Positions 27,001 through 52,556 of a stretch of 64,000 bases of DNA are shown here, one piece after another (the stretch's first letter is position 1; each line of letters opens with the position of its first letter). Under the pieces are notes generated by a model. The model worked only from the letters and a program-made list of their open reading frames with translations. It ran no database searches and was not told the DNA's origin. Position numbers and translations under genes: made by a program. The DNA is taken from positions 48,147,559 to 48,211,558 of the forward strand of contig OY979718.1 in NCBI GenBank assembly GCA_963855995.1, in the 5' to 3' direction. The stretch is from Muricea muricata (taxonomy: Eukaryota > Cnidaria > Anthozoa > Malacalcyonacea > Plexauridae).

Positions 27001-30000
27001 GCACCACAGCAAATGAAACAAAGAAGAATACACTATTTCAATCTTGAAAAAAGATTAATGATTGCAGATGGTTCATTTAGGCGAGAAAATGATGCAGAAA
27101 ACACCATCACTATGGTGCCAGGAAGTTCTGACCAGGTAGGATAGCCGTGATGGACGAAACCAGTGAATTGCAGACGATTGCAGGCTCTTGCCTCGGCGTC
27201 ACGACTGAAGAAGATGAAAGATATGTTCAGATATGTTCCATCACGTTCGTGCATCTCCATATGGCTGAACATGTCCGGCTTATTGAACACACCAAAAGGG
27301 TTAATATGGATCGTGGTAACAGACTGACTCATGAACAAGCTTGCTAAGCCACAAGCTAGCAGCAGCTAACTTTGTTCTTAAATAAGCATGGTCAGATCAC
27401 ATGTATTAGAAGTCGGAAAGCGGAGATACCTGGGGCCAGTTGTACAAAATGTGAATAGCGCAATCCAGTAGCGCTAAAAGCAGGGTTCTCACAATCTGAG
27501 GAAATTTCCTTAGATTTATGCTGTTTCTATGGGGGTGGTATTAGGCATAATGAGGATATTATGCATTCCTTTCAAAATTTTATTGTTCGGCTAATTCCCA
27601 ACCACACTCCCCCTCTAGAAACAAGGATATGGAAATTAGTTGTGAGAGCGCTGGCTAAAAGTCAGGCGCAGAGAGACATAAAAAGCAATGACTGGGTAGC
27701 GCTATTCACCTTTTGTACACCTGACCCCAGACCCTACACTGAAGCAATTAATCACTGCAAAGCGTGACCGAGTTATGATAAAATCATAAAATCCGAGGCA
27801 TAATTCCTTTCGTGCGGAGGAAACTCGGTTAATTCACACGTGGATTTCGCCAGGACCAAAGGTGTCACCGGGATAAGGGAAAATCCAAAGTGAAATCAGT
27901 TAAAAATTTAATAAAGTATTCTTTAAGTACCTGTTAAGGAGTCAAATCTAAATGTTTGCGCATGCAAGCCTGTACGACGCCGATACTAGTGCACTGCTCT
28001 TAGGCGGGTTGTATCAAAGGGTTAAACGTTGGATAAGTATCAGACAAGTCCATCTAATTTTTTTCTGTCTAAGCATAACAACGATGGATTAGGATAAGGA
28101 TTACGATAAAATGTAAATACAATATGTAAATACAATTTTTTTGACACCACCCATGCCTGACCATTGAGCTGAGGAGGCCAAGAGCATATACACTGTACAT
28201 AATGTGGTAAAGCCTGCGATGATATGTAAATGAACGCATGTATATGATGATTTTTAACTGTACTAGTTTTTCCTAGACATCAATATGTCATCTCAGTTCA
28301 AATGGAATAAAAGTGACTGTGGAAAATGCTAAGTCCGTTCAAGCTAATGCCTTCATTCAAGCTGGTATTTTTAACGAATATAACTTCACACAAGACAGTG
28401 CAACCTTCAGAATTAACCTAACCATTCTTCTGGTAAGCATTCGATGTAAATCACACAGTGGCTACACTCACCATTACATAGTATGGGACATCAGCAGCTT
28501 CATCAAGAAGTTGTGACTAAAATTGCAATTTATTATTATTTAGGTTATGTTGAAATGAAAAACAATAACAAACTGTTTAGATGTACAAGTCATACACGTT
28601 GTACTAATACATACAGTATCACAACAACAAAATCTTGCTTTATTACAGGGCTGTCTCAATATTTTTGGATCTGCCAAAGACAACAACTCAACGACAGCTT
28701 TGAGGATGTGCTATGATGGTCATGGATCACCTCTCACTCTCATGTAATTATTATATGCTGTTATTTAATCGATCTGTCCACTTGTGCAATTCTAAAAATT
28801 TTAAATGAAATAAATTTATCTTAACAAATGATATATAATTAAATAAATAAATATCTTACTATGTCAACTAGAATCCTTCCATTATCATTCCCATAATAGA
28901 GAGCAATGTTATTGATTTCAAATTCGCCTTTTTTGTTGATATAACGACGCTTGAAACACTCATTATTTGTTTCCTATGGAACTTTTGATATCGCTCAGAA
29001 ACTAAATTTCCAGTTTAGAAGATGGAGGTGTGATCACAGACTGTTCTATACAGACCGAAGAACCAGACGAAGTTTTGGATTTTAATTTCAGATCTTCGGA
29101 TGTTGTCAACAAAATTATTATGCAGGTAAAATTCTAAATTCAGGTGATAGTATCGCTCTGTGAAGTTTCAACAAACCGTATTAATATAAAAGGATGTCTT
29201 TCATGTTTGGCAATTGAAACCACGCCGCAGTCCTCGAATTGGGACAACTCTCGTGGTTTTTGCCATTATATATGCCTTCAATCAGATAAATTAAACATTT
29301 CAACTAAAACATTTCTAATCATGGAGTCGAAAGAAGTAAATACAAAGTTCATTATAACTGATAAATATTCCTTGGACTTTACGGTAGACAATTGTCCCTC
29401 AAACCACATTCTGCAACGTTCATCCGTATACTGGGTAGGGTTGCTTGTGTCCGCTTACCGGGGCAGACATTGCTACACATTCAGCTGCTCTCACAACTCT
29501 TTTTGCACCAATAAATATGGGGGGAAATTGTGTAAATCTAATTATAAAATATCTTAACTTCAGTCATCGTGGTTGAAAGAAGCATTTCATGAATTGGACA
29601 TGACAAGTGAAGTTTTGGAGATTTTAATGTCACCTGATACTCCTTTCTTCAGAATGTCTACCTTTGGTAATTCTGGAACTGCTCATGTGAGTTCAACGCA
29701 AGTGTTTGTAACGCAGATGTGTCAACCAAGGGCTTCCAACCTCCTCCCTCACGATAAAATGCTAGCGATTATAATACAACCAAGGCTCAGGGGAGAAAAT
29801 GTATCGGAGTACTGTACCATATTGGTCCCAGAAAATTTTGGGGGCTCTAGAAAGTATTAAGTTCACATTTAAAATATTTTAGATGAAACAAATTTTGATT
29901 AAAATGGATTTGTACATGGGTTTTCTAACAATGTATTACATTGTACTGCACTAATTTTTACATCACTTGAAAGCAGAACGTTCCTTGCAGACCGTTTCTG

Positions 30001-31130
30001 CCAGTGCAATGAAAGGAGAAAATTTACATGATGAAGTGTGTACCGGAAACTCGTAGGAATATACTTACGTATTTTGTGTAGGTGGATTTTCCAAAGGATT
30101 GTGACAAGGTTGAAAGTTTCGAGTGCACCAAGATACAAACCAATCGGTAAAAATTATGTAATCATTTGCACTGTTTGTCTAATAAATAACTCCCGTGTTT
30201 TCCACAATTTTTGCAAGATTGTGGTCAAACTCTAATTTATAATTTTAGTTCAAAAAGTTTAATATCAATTGTATTTTTCTCTTCGTAGATACAGGACTAC
30301 ACTTCTAAAACCATCAACGAAAGCCCTAGATATTTCAAGCAAAATATCTATTCGTATGGATAATCGAGGAATTTTATCCTTGCAATATCTTATTATTAAC
30401 GATGATGGAGAAACGTGTTATGTTGAGTACCTGGTAGGTCATTCTTATCTATTAAGTAACAATCTGTGGATCTTGTGTTCGCACATGTGAACCAGCTTTT
30501 TGCCGCATTAATGGCTGCACAAATTATACCATACTGTATAACAGGGGCGGTCGGGTGCGGACCGATACCTGAAGAACTTTGGGGGGGGAGAGAGTCAGTG
30601 TATGTTGTACATACTGTGTGTCCAAAAAATGGCTATTCTCAAATTAGCCTCAATCTGCCGTATTAATTTGACAGTCCGGAATGTTTCGAACGAAAAACAC
30701 AAGGTTTTGTAGCCTTTTTTTATACGCATTGTATGAATAAAAAATGTCTTTATAGCAGAGAATACGCATTCTTGGGCTCATTATAGGGAGTTGAAACGTT
30801 CAAATTTGAACGCGCACCACTACCCCTTGACTTCAAAACCTTTTGGGGGCACACACTATATTATCAAGTTCCAGGAACAAACTACGTTGCACAATCATTG
30901 AAAAGCTAATTTTAGTGGTTGTTATGCAAATTATTGTTTTGTGACACCCTCTAGTGCGTCTGTACGTTTCCAAGTGATATATGCATACCCACTGACTTTT
31001 AAATTTACTATACGCTATTAAGATTGGCCATTACACTATTGTGCTGTCTTTACTCTGTTTTTTTTCCTTTTCTATCTTATAGTTTGTACCAGACGAGGAA
31101 AGTAATGATGATGATGATGATGATTATTAA
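24032..31130 (+). CDS. RAD1: RAD1 checkpoint clamp subunit (9-1-1 complex), complete, 285 aa
   Basis: RAD1 forms the PCNA-like RAD9-RAD1-HUS1 ring that is loaded at DNA damage and activates ATR signalling. Exons: 24032-24145, 28277-28432, 28649-28743, 29014-29125, 29564-29686, 30082-30146, 30289-30433, 31083-31130. Every junction has GT/AG ends and the phases agree (858 nt with TAA). Family blocks in order: RNLSNMLKAIHFKE, NGIKVTVENAKSVQANAFIQ, STTALRMCYDGHGSPL, LEDGGVITDC, AFHELDMTSEVLEILMSPD, STFGNSG, LLKPSTKALDISSKISIRMD and NRGILSLQYLI. It ends in an acidic tail (DEES followed by six Asp and a Tyr). The length is close to human RAD1 (282 aa). Intron 1 is 4.1 kb and holds several repeats. 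It shares a divergent promoter with RSBN1. Confidence 0.97.
24262..25158. mobile_element. Inverted-repeat element with a second element nested inside, RAD1 intron 1
   Basis: The left end (GACTGCAGAGTATGGTGGCA, GTGCACCCAAGAC) is inverted at the right end (GTCTGCGCACCCAAGGTCTT, GCCATACCCTGCAGAC), with further matches inward around GCACCTG. The arms are imperfect. A second repeat occupies 24470-24992 between them. Confidence 0.55.
24470..24992. mobile_element. Inner element with repeated AAGAAGATT motifs
   Basis: It is bounded by CAGGGATG and its complement CATCCCTG. Both ends carry several copies of ATAAGAAGATT in direct and inverted orientation. It sits inside the arms of the 24262-25158 element, so it probably inserted later. 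Confidence 0.5.
26139..26518. mobile_element. Large inverted-repeat element family R2 (best copy), about 380 bp
   Basis: The two halves are inverted over most of their length. The left reads CATTCCCCTTTTAAACAAAC…TTAGCACAGCTGGAAAGAGC and the right ends …ACCTGTGCTAATGAGTATTC…TCTAAAAGGGGAATG. The centre is near 26330. Related copies lie at about 36000-36275 and 14486-14703. The reading frames on either strand are palindromic by-products. Confidence 0.75.
26590..27345. other. Unidentified block of higher GC with broken protein-like frames, RAD1 intron 1
   Basis: Base composition looks visibly less AT-rich than the flanks. On the minus strand a frame interrupted by a stop reads DPLMRLIVNLGMFESPDNKY… near 26730-26890, and another ~100-codon frame covers 27033-27338. 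I recognise no family. It could be a decayed transposon gene, a retrocopy or simply a composition outlier. Confidence 0.3.
27432..27729. mobile_element. MITE with GGGGYCAGKTGTACAAAA ends, 298 bp
   Basis: The left end GGGGCCAGTTGTACAAAATG…GAATAGCGC is mirrored by the right end GCGCTATTCACCTTTTGTACACCTGACCCC, giving ~30-bp inverted repeats with few mismatches. A related end is at 39912-39965 (ATCCATCTATTTCGTACAACCGACCCC). Non-coding, in RAD1 intron 1. Confidence 0.7.
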
Positions 31131-31439
31131 TTAATCATATAACTACCTATAGAGTATAGTAGTTGCAATGTTGAATCTTATTAACTTGGGTGCACTATAG
31201 CTGAAACAAATTCGCTGTATAAAGTAGATTAAATTATATAGTTGTATGTACATAGTTGGTAAAAAATTCCCGTTGAAGAGTTGGATCTCTTCCCGCCAAA
31301 AGTTGGACCACCTTTTGACTCGCTAGTAATTTTCCTGAACTGTGTTTTCCATCGTTATAGCAAATTCATCTAGTGGTGAGCCTAGTGGAACACCAGCTTT
31401 ACCTTAGTACAGGAAATTAACGATGCACTTTATTAACGT

Positions 31440-32760
31440 AACTTTAAAGAAAGGAATAAAACTGATGGCGCAAATTCCTGTAATTCCTGCGGACCAATTT
31501 CTGTAATTTCTGTGGACCAATTTCTGTAATTTCTGTGGTTGCTAAACTGTTTGAAGGGTTAGTTTACAATCAATTGAGAACGTTCATTTCTGATAATATT
31601 CTTGTAGAACAAGTCTGATTTTCGTTCATAACACTCGACAGAAACAGCAGTTTTAGGTTCGACAAATGAGTGGTTATATAATATGGACAGTGGCTTGATT
31701 AATGGAGTCCTGTTTTTGGACTTGACCCATACGGGATAAATAAAACTAGTTACGTATGGTTTAATCATACATCTAAAATAGAAAACAGATACGTTTAATG
31801 AACGGGAAAAAGTCACATGCTAGAGAAACGAAGCAATAATTTCATGTTCTCAAGTACGCGAAATTAAATCTTAATCCAAGCCCTAAATCTATTCAAATCT
31901 CCAATCCATCAAAGTTAAAACATAACAAATAAAACGTTCGTTAGAGTTAGGGTTGGGGTTAGAGCTTGGCTTAAGATTTATATTTGCCATACTGAGAACG
32001 TGGAATTATTAGCAGAAACTAGATGTTGGACTCCACAAGGATTTAATCTAGGCTGCATTCTATTCCTTTTGTATATTAACGAATTTACTTCAGTATATAT
32101 TGGGCTAATTTATTCCCTGATGACACAAGTCTCGTGTGCCGGTTTAGATCCTAGTGAAATCAAGATTAAGCTTAAAAAAGATCTTGAGAATGTTCATAGT
32201 TGGCTTAGATGCAATAAACTTACGCTAAACGACGCCAAAACGGAATATATGGTAATAGAATTTATAGATGTCGTCTAAAAAAATCAGAAGATTTTCTAGG
32301 GATTTCACTAGCCATAGGAGATATTGATATTAACGTGCCTCCAGCAAAAAATCTCTTGGTTTTATCATCGACGATCAATTTACGCGCAGCGTAAAAAATC
32401 CTTTGCTCCTCTACATATTTTAAAAAATATGTACAATGCTCTTATAATTCCTTTATGACATATCGTTCAACAATATGAATGATGGATCTAATTCCATTCT
32501 TAATAAACTCTCTAAGTTACAAAGGAGAGCTGCTCGGGTCATCACAGGGCAATCATGCGAAGTCTGTTCCACTCAAATCCTAGAAAGTCTCAATTGGATA
32601 CCAATTGTAGACACGTTCAAGAACAGAGAAACAACCATGACGTTTAAAGTACAGAATTATGATTATTTACAGAATTTCTTCACGAAAAGCGAAAATTGTA
32701 ATTATTCTCTGAGGAGTAATAATACTAAATAATCTTTGCCTAGGCCAAAAAACTAATTTT
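31440..32760 (+). pseudogene. Decayed non-LTR retrotransposon (LINE) reverse transcriptase fragment
   Basis: Pieces of an RT domain appear in order but in shifting frames. ISVVAKLFEGLVYNQLRTFI and the HSTETAV…GVLFLDL palm motif lie at about 31524-31730. PQGFNLGCILFLLYINEF, then LKKDLENVHSWLRCNKLTLN, lies at 32000-32275. KLQRRAARVITGQ and the LESLNWIP tail lie at 32475-32732. The catalytic YADD region is lost and stops separate the pieces. The LYINE/WL.CNKLTLN signature suits Jockey/CR1-type LINEs. Confidence 0.85.
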
Positions 32761-32889
32761 CTAAAAAGAGGAGCAGCACAAGGGTGGAACGAATGATCGG
32801 ATGAAATGACTAAAAGTATACAGGATTTGTCTTTACCTTATTTGAAAGTTATACTTTTACCAAAGTGCTTGATGAACAAGTTCCCTTGA

Positions 32890-33330
32890 CTTTTTAATTG
32901 CACCAATATCATTCCCCCACGTCAACTTCCGCCCTCTCCCTTATCTCATCCAATGTTTCGCCAACCGTCGTTAAGTTTGCGTCGTCAGCAAGCATCCTAG
33001 GAGTCGTGCATTGAATGCAATTTGGCAAATCATTTATATAAATGAGAAATAAGAGAGGGCCCTGTATGCTCCCTGCATGGGTAATTCCACAAATGACTAC
33101 TAACTCGAGCAAACATTTGTCAATTGACAAAAGTATGTGTTCTATGAGTCAAATAGGCTCGCATTAAATTTATAGCTTTCGAATTGAAGTTTACTTAGTA
33201 AAATTCCGTGGTTAACTGTATTAAAAGAATTTTTAAATCGAGAAATACAACTAGGTTATAAAGCCCACGGTCCATGTTGGAATATAATTCATTCGTAAAT
33301 CGTAAATCACATTAATGTTGTAGTTGTGGA
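32890..33330 (-). pseudogene. Second LINE reverse transcriptase fragment, opposite strand
   Basis: On the minus strand a frame-shifted VVFLDLKNSFNTVNHGIL segment is followed by GSIQGPLLFLIYINDLPNC and MLADDANLTT, matching RT motifs (LDLKKAFDTVNH, GS.LGPLLFLIYINDLP and a YADD-like box, here LADD). It is too short and broken to be active. It faces the fragment at 31440-32760 tail to tail. Confidence 0.85.
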
Positions 33331-34514
33331 ATGATAAGGCCCAAAACCAAATTGATGCTCTAAAAAGCTAAGACTATGGCTTTCGCGGTTCATGTTCAGG
33401 TATGTGAACAAAGAGCTACTTTATTCACGCATGCATATTGATTAGGAAGCACATGCAAAATTTTTCATCGTTTATTACATCATTCTTATGTACACAGGTG
33501 AATCGCTCTCCTAATGCGTCTCAAGTATGCTACTATCAGATACGTTGGGCATTATTTAAAGTTTGTCCATTCCTGTATTGTCTAATTCTGTATTGCCCAA
33601 TTCTTTAGAACCAAGCACGATCGGAAAAGTCTAAATAGGACTTAAATTCAAACTCTCTCCAATAAGATAAGGTTTAAGCTTAGTTTCCATTTGGTCGTAA
33701 CTGTCGTCATTCTTGACGATGTGATATAATCTGGATCTACTGCCTCTTCTTTTGTGAGCTTTATTCAAATTATATTTTTTTTAGTGTAGATCAGCGTACA
33801 TATAAACTTTATCACATTGATCACTTTGACATATTCAAGACTGAATGGAAACTAGTTTTAACGGCATGAGGTAAATGTATTAGCGTTGAGGCGGTTTAGG
33901 TTGATGACTGCTGAGCCTTGACTTCTATACTGTGTCTTGTTATGACCTGTTCCAACGAATTCTTATCGTATTCTTTAGTTCATAAACTTTTTAACAGCTC
34001 TTTACTGCGTCGTTGAAAATAACGTGCATATGTTTTATGGTTCTATGTTCACGGTTTTGACAAACTTGATGGGCGACTGTCGCTGATTTTACTTGCGTAC
34101 ATAACTCAAGATCCTTAAAGATATTAACTCTTTTAAGCCTAGCATATAACTACGTACTAAAACGTATCTATGAATAAACTTCGTACTACCCACAACAGTG
34201 GATTTATGCTTATGGTATATCTATATTACATACATATGGAAATGCACTATATATATATATAGTTACATAGTCGTACAGAGGTTACATAATCGTATAGAGG
34301 TTTGTACTGTAACATTAACTAGCTAGTGCAATTACTGTACTGTTGTTGTGTATGTCAAAACCATCACTGCCGGCTTGGCTTAAGAATTCTGAAAAGATCC
34401 ATAGATTCACACTTCAATATGACACGGTTCTTCAGAATGTTAATAAAGTCTCTTGCTTTAGTTTTGCAACTGCGATTGCACTTTTTCAAGGTTTTCTCTT
34501 TGTTAAAGAAACGA

Positions 34515-34520
34515 TTTATT
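34515..34520 (-). terminator. Candidate polyadenylation signal (AATAAA) for the chordin-like gene
   Basis: AATAAA on the minus strand, about 165 bp beyond the stop at 34683. Assigned by position only. Confidence 0.4.
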
Positions 34521-34682
34521 CGTCCTACGAAAAAAGGAAGAATTAATGTTCAGAATCCTTCAGGAATGTGCATAAATCGAAATCGTTAAAACTAAATTAT
34601 AACTTTATATGTTTGTGTAACCACGTGCAAAGAGACCCTTGGGCCAATGAAAAATCTAAATGATAGTTCATATGTACTAGTT

Positions 34683-49183
<14,501 letters not shown>

Positions 49184-52100
49184 TCTAGTAGATGAAACAG
49201 TCCTCCTAAATCAAAAGATATTCCCGCACTCGTCCGAGCTGATGCGCACAACAGCCTGTCGACACTAATTCAAGTGCGGAGAACGTGATCAGTTATAAAC
49301 GATATTTTAATCGTTAAATTGACGGAGAAATTTGATCTCAATTAGACCGGAACGGGCTGGAATACCAATATCTCACCGCCTTAAGGTTAAGCCACTTCTT
49401 TTGATCAACAGTAACACATCCCCAGCATAGAAATTTGAAAAACGAGAACTCAAAAAACATGTTGTTTTCAACTTCAGAAAATATTCAAGTTTTTACTCGT
49501 ATGTAAGAATACAATTAAGAAACTATTAAGAAACTATAATGAAGTAAAAATATGATTAATATTAATAATTCATGTTCATACAATAATTACACCAATACAC
49601 GTTCGCATAAATTTGTACGGCATTGCATGGACACTATAATCTACTTAGTCAAATGTAGTTAAAATGTTTAAACACGCACGATTCACTGGTACACTTATGT
49701 TATGAACTGGATTCTGACGGGAAGGGTGGGTCCCAGGTGCATTGCTCAAACCTTAATCTTATTCTCATTTCTATCGTTTTTGGCCAATGAATCCCAATCC
49801 CAGTGAATGGATCATTTTCCCAGTAAAGCAAAAAAACTATTTCCAATGTCCCAGCTTCTATATTTCACCCCTTCAAGATCCTCTGTTCAAAATGTGTCAT
49901 CACGGTTGTAGATGGCTGTGGATAATGGTAATAAATGACACTTTATCGGATCATTAAAAGTGGGATTTTTCTTAACATGACATTTTATCATTTTTATTGT
50001 AAGTATTTTAGCCGTAAGTAAAAAATAACAACGATACTAAAATATTGCTTAATAATAATTGAATTACGTTTCTTGAACACGAAGTAAGAAGGATTGTATG
50101 GCACTGAGAAGATTATCTATTTTTTACTGACGACTCTATTAAGAGCGAGAGACGTACGGAAAGAAGAAATACATGCAAACGAGGTGAGGCGAGAAAACGT
50201 GTGAAAATAAAATTTAAATATTATCCTTCAGTGTGATATCATCTGCGATACCTTATAATTATAACCTGAAGTAGTGTCGAAATAGACAATACGAAGTCTG
50301 ACAACTAAATAGAGAACTCTTATTTCAATGATATAACTGAACACCCCGCGAAGAACACTTGGGCAGAACAGTGGCGTGCATACAATAGAACACGCTATGG
50401 TTTGCTACGATGTAGACGAAATGGAAAACGGGCTTGAAAAGAATCGCTTGTCTGGCATGTGCTTAGCAGTGGCTTGCATGGCAGGATGACAAAATACTAC
50501 GATAGCACAAAAAAGGTTTAAAAAATAAACGAAAACTCATCATTGTCAAATTCCTGTATTTTCTATAAACGTCAGTCTGCGTGTGCACCTTATTCTATGC
50601 TTTAATTTTTAAAAAAGGGTGTAATTATATTTATTAATTATATAACTTAAATAATACTGCATGTCGCTCACGACATTAATATTATTGTCTATTGTCACGC
50701 TGATGTCACACCGCTGTGTCTGCAGTGACTAGAAAATAATGATCAAAAGCGTCAATGTTTCGTATCATATGGTTCCAATTAAACTATGTCCTTAGGTTTC
50801 CATTCGCGAAGCCGGACATAATATCACACATGGAATATGCACTTATTTCAAAAAAGACGATTCGTTTGTCATTTTGGCATGTTTACAAGCTTTAACCTGA
50901 CCTGGTCGTGATCTTTTCCATAAGCCGGGAAACGTCCCGTTCTTTAGCAGCAACATTCCGAGAGACAGCAGGCATTTGGAATTTTAAGATGTAATATTAT
51001 CGCATAATGACTTTAATTATTGACTTGGCACAAATTACCCATGATTAGGCATATTAAGTAATTCCACTGCGACAGGAAGACACTGCCCACCTCGCTTGGC
51101 CACTTTACCATAGACGTTTGTCTCTAGTTTCAACCAGTGCATGACAATTATTTCCTGACTATAGGTCTACCGCTCATTTCAAATTCTAACACGCTTTTAA
51201 CCGAATCTTTTAAAGAACACTTAGCAGTAAACGCGACTGGATAACGACAAGATTTAATTTCTGCGAAAAAGTACGAAGGGTTCCATCTTTTTGGCAGGTA
51301 ATTTTCTCTTCATGCAAAAGAACCTAAACGGAAAACGGACTTTGTAACAACTGCCAACTTTGTCAAAATGAAAGGTATTTGTATAACGACTGGCGCTATC
51401 ACACACCCAAATTGCGGTTGGTTTAAGTTCTAATGTACCAACTTACTCGATGTCTGACAAGTTGGAAACGACCATGGGCTATACGTCGTGGGTCTTCTTC
51501 TAGGGCTCGATCTGGTAATAGTCAATAGATTGGTTTAGAGAGTCGACAAACGTTATTACTCTATCTTTTTTAAATTGTCATGGAAATTTGTCCACCTTCA
51601 CAGTGAGTGGGTGGATCCATTATTTAGCTCAATACGTACCCAAAATAGTTTTCCGAACTTCCAAACTATGTTACCCCATAGGGGGTGAGATTAAACAAAA
51701 AAGACAATAAACTTATGAAAAGTTATTGCATAAAATATACCATTGCATGATATTGACCCCTTCTCTCATAGTGGAACTCTCTGAAAGGAAAAGTTGGGGT
51801 AGGTCTGGTAGGTAGTTGACTGGTGAGGTTTCATTCATAAAGGATTTTACTCCGGCATACCAGGTTGTCATATATCGGTGATCATAAATCTTTACAAACG
51901 GACAACTTTTAATAGTTCCAATAACAATAATGCTTCTAATAATGTCATCTATATACACTGCAGATGTTTAAAGGATAATTCACACGAAGCTATTAAATCG
52001 AGGTCCAATTTAAATTAGCTACTAAAGCAAAACCTCGTTTTAATTCACTTGACTAACCACAAATTAAACTTCAAATTAGCTTCAAATTATTTCACAACTC

Positions 52101-52477
52101 TGAATTCTTCGAATCAATGATACGCAAAACTACAAGGTCTTGTATATCACATATAGCCATATTAGAAACTTCATAATAACCAATAATCAGCCAAACCGTC
52201 ATTAGTGCTGTCAAAAATAACAAAGAAAAGCAGCGGCGTTTTTCCAGGCCCAGGGTGATGGTTTTCCGTGGTTTTTATTTCTAGAGCTCGAAAACTAGAT
52301 TCCCACCTTTTGACGGGGGTCAGCTGATATAATAAGTCTAACTAAAAACTGATTTTTGCAATAACGTGCCTAATTGTATAATACGCGTATATAATATCAA
52401 AAATTATGATGCAAGAACGTACCGCCGCCACGAGCAGAACATTTTTCATGTCCTTATTCCAGGGTACGCTCTGATTA

Positions 52478-52556
52478 ACCTCGCAAACCAGGGTCTTTTA
52501 CCAGGCGTAGGTAAAGAACTTACGTAAGGCGTAAGTAATGGCTTGCGAGGTTGCGC
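52478..52556. repeat. Short hairpin repeat
   Basis: ACCTCGCAA at the left is mirrored by TTGCGAGGT at the right. The interior is rich in GGCGTAAGTA / TACCAGGCGTA, which are also partly inverted. Likely a small MITE remnant. Confidence 0.45.

Larger units (their letters stand above)
31131..34682. other. Region between the RAD1 and chordin-like 3' ends
   Basis: The two genes converge here. It holds a candidate RAD1 polyadenylation signal AATAAA at 31455-31460, two decayed LINE fragments in opposite orientation and a candidate signal for the chordin-like gene at 34515-34520. No intact gene is seen. Confidence 0.6.

Noticed and set aside
29144-29557. 137-codon plus-strand frame just before RAD1 exon 5
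   Set aside because: It lies in a RAD1 intron between well-supported splice sites and shows no family similarity.
31559-31816. 85-codon minus-strand frame
   Set aside because: It is the reverse of the plus-strand LINE RT segment, which carries the recognisable motifs.
51713-51958. 81-codon minus-strand frame with a fairly protein-like centre
   Set aside because: No recognised family, no supported start or partner exon.
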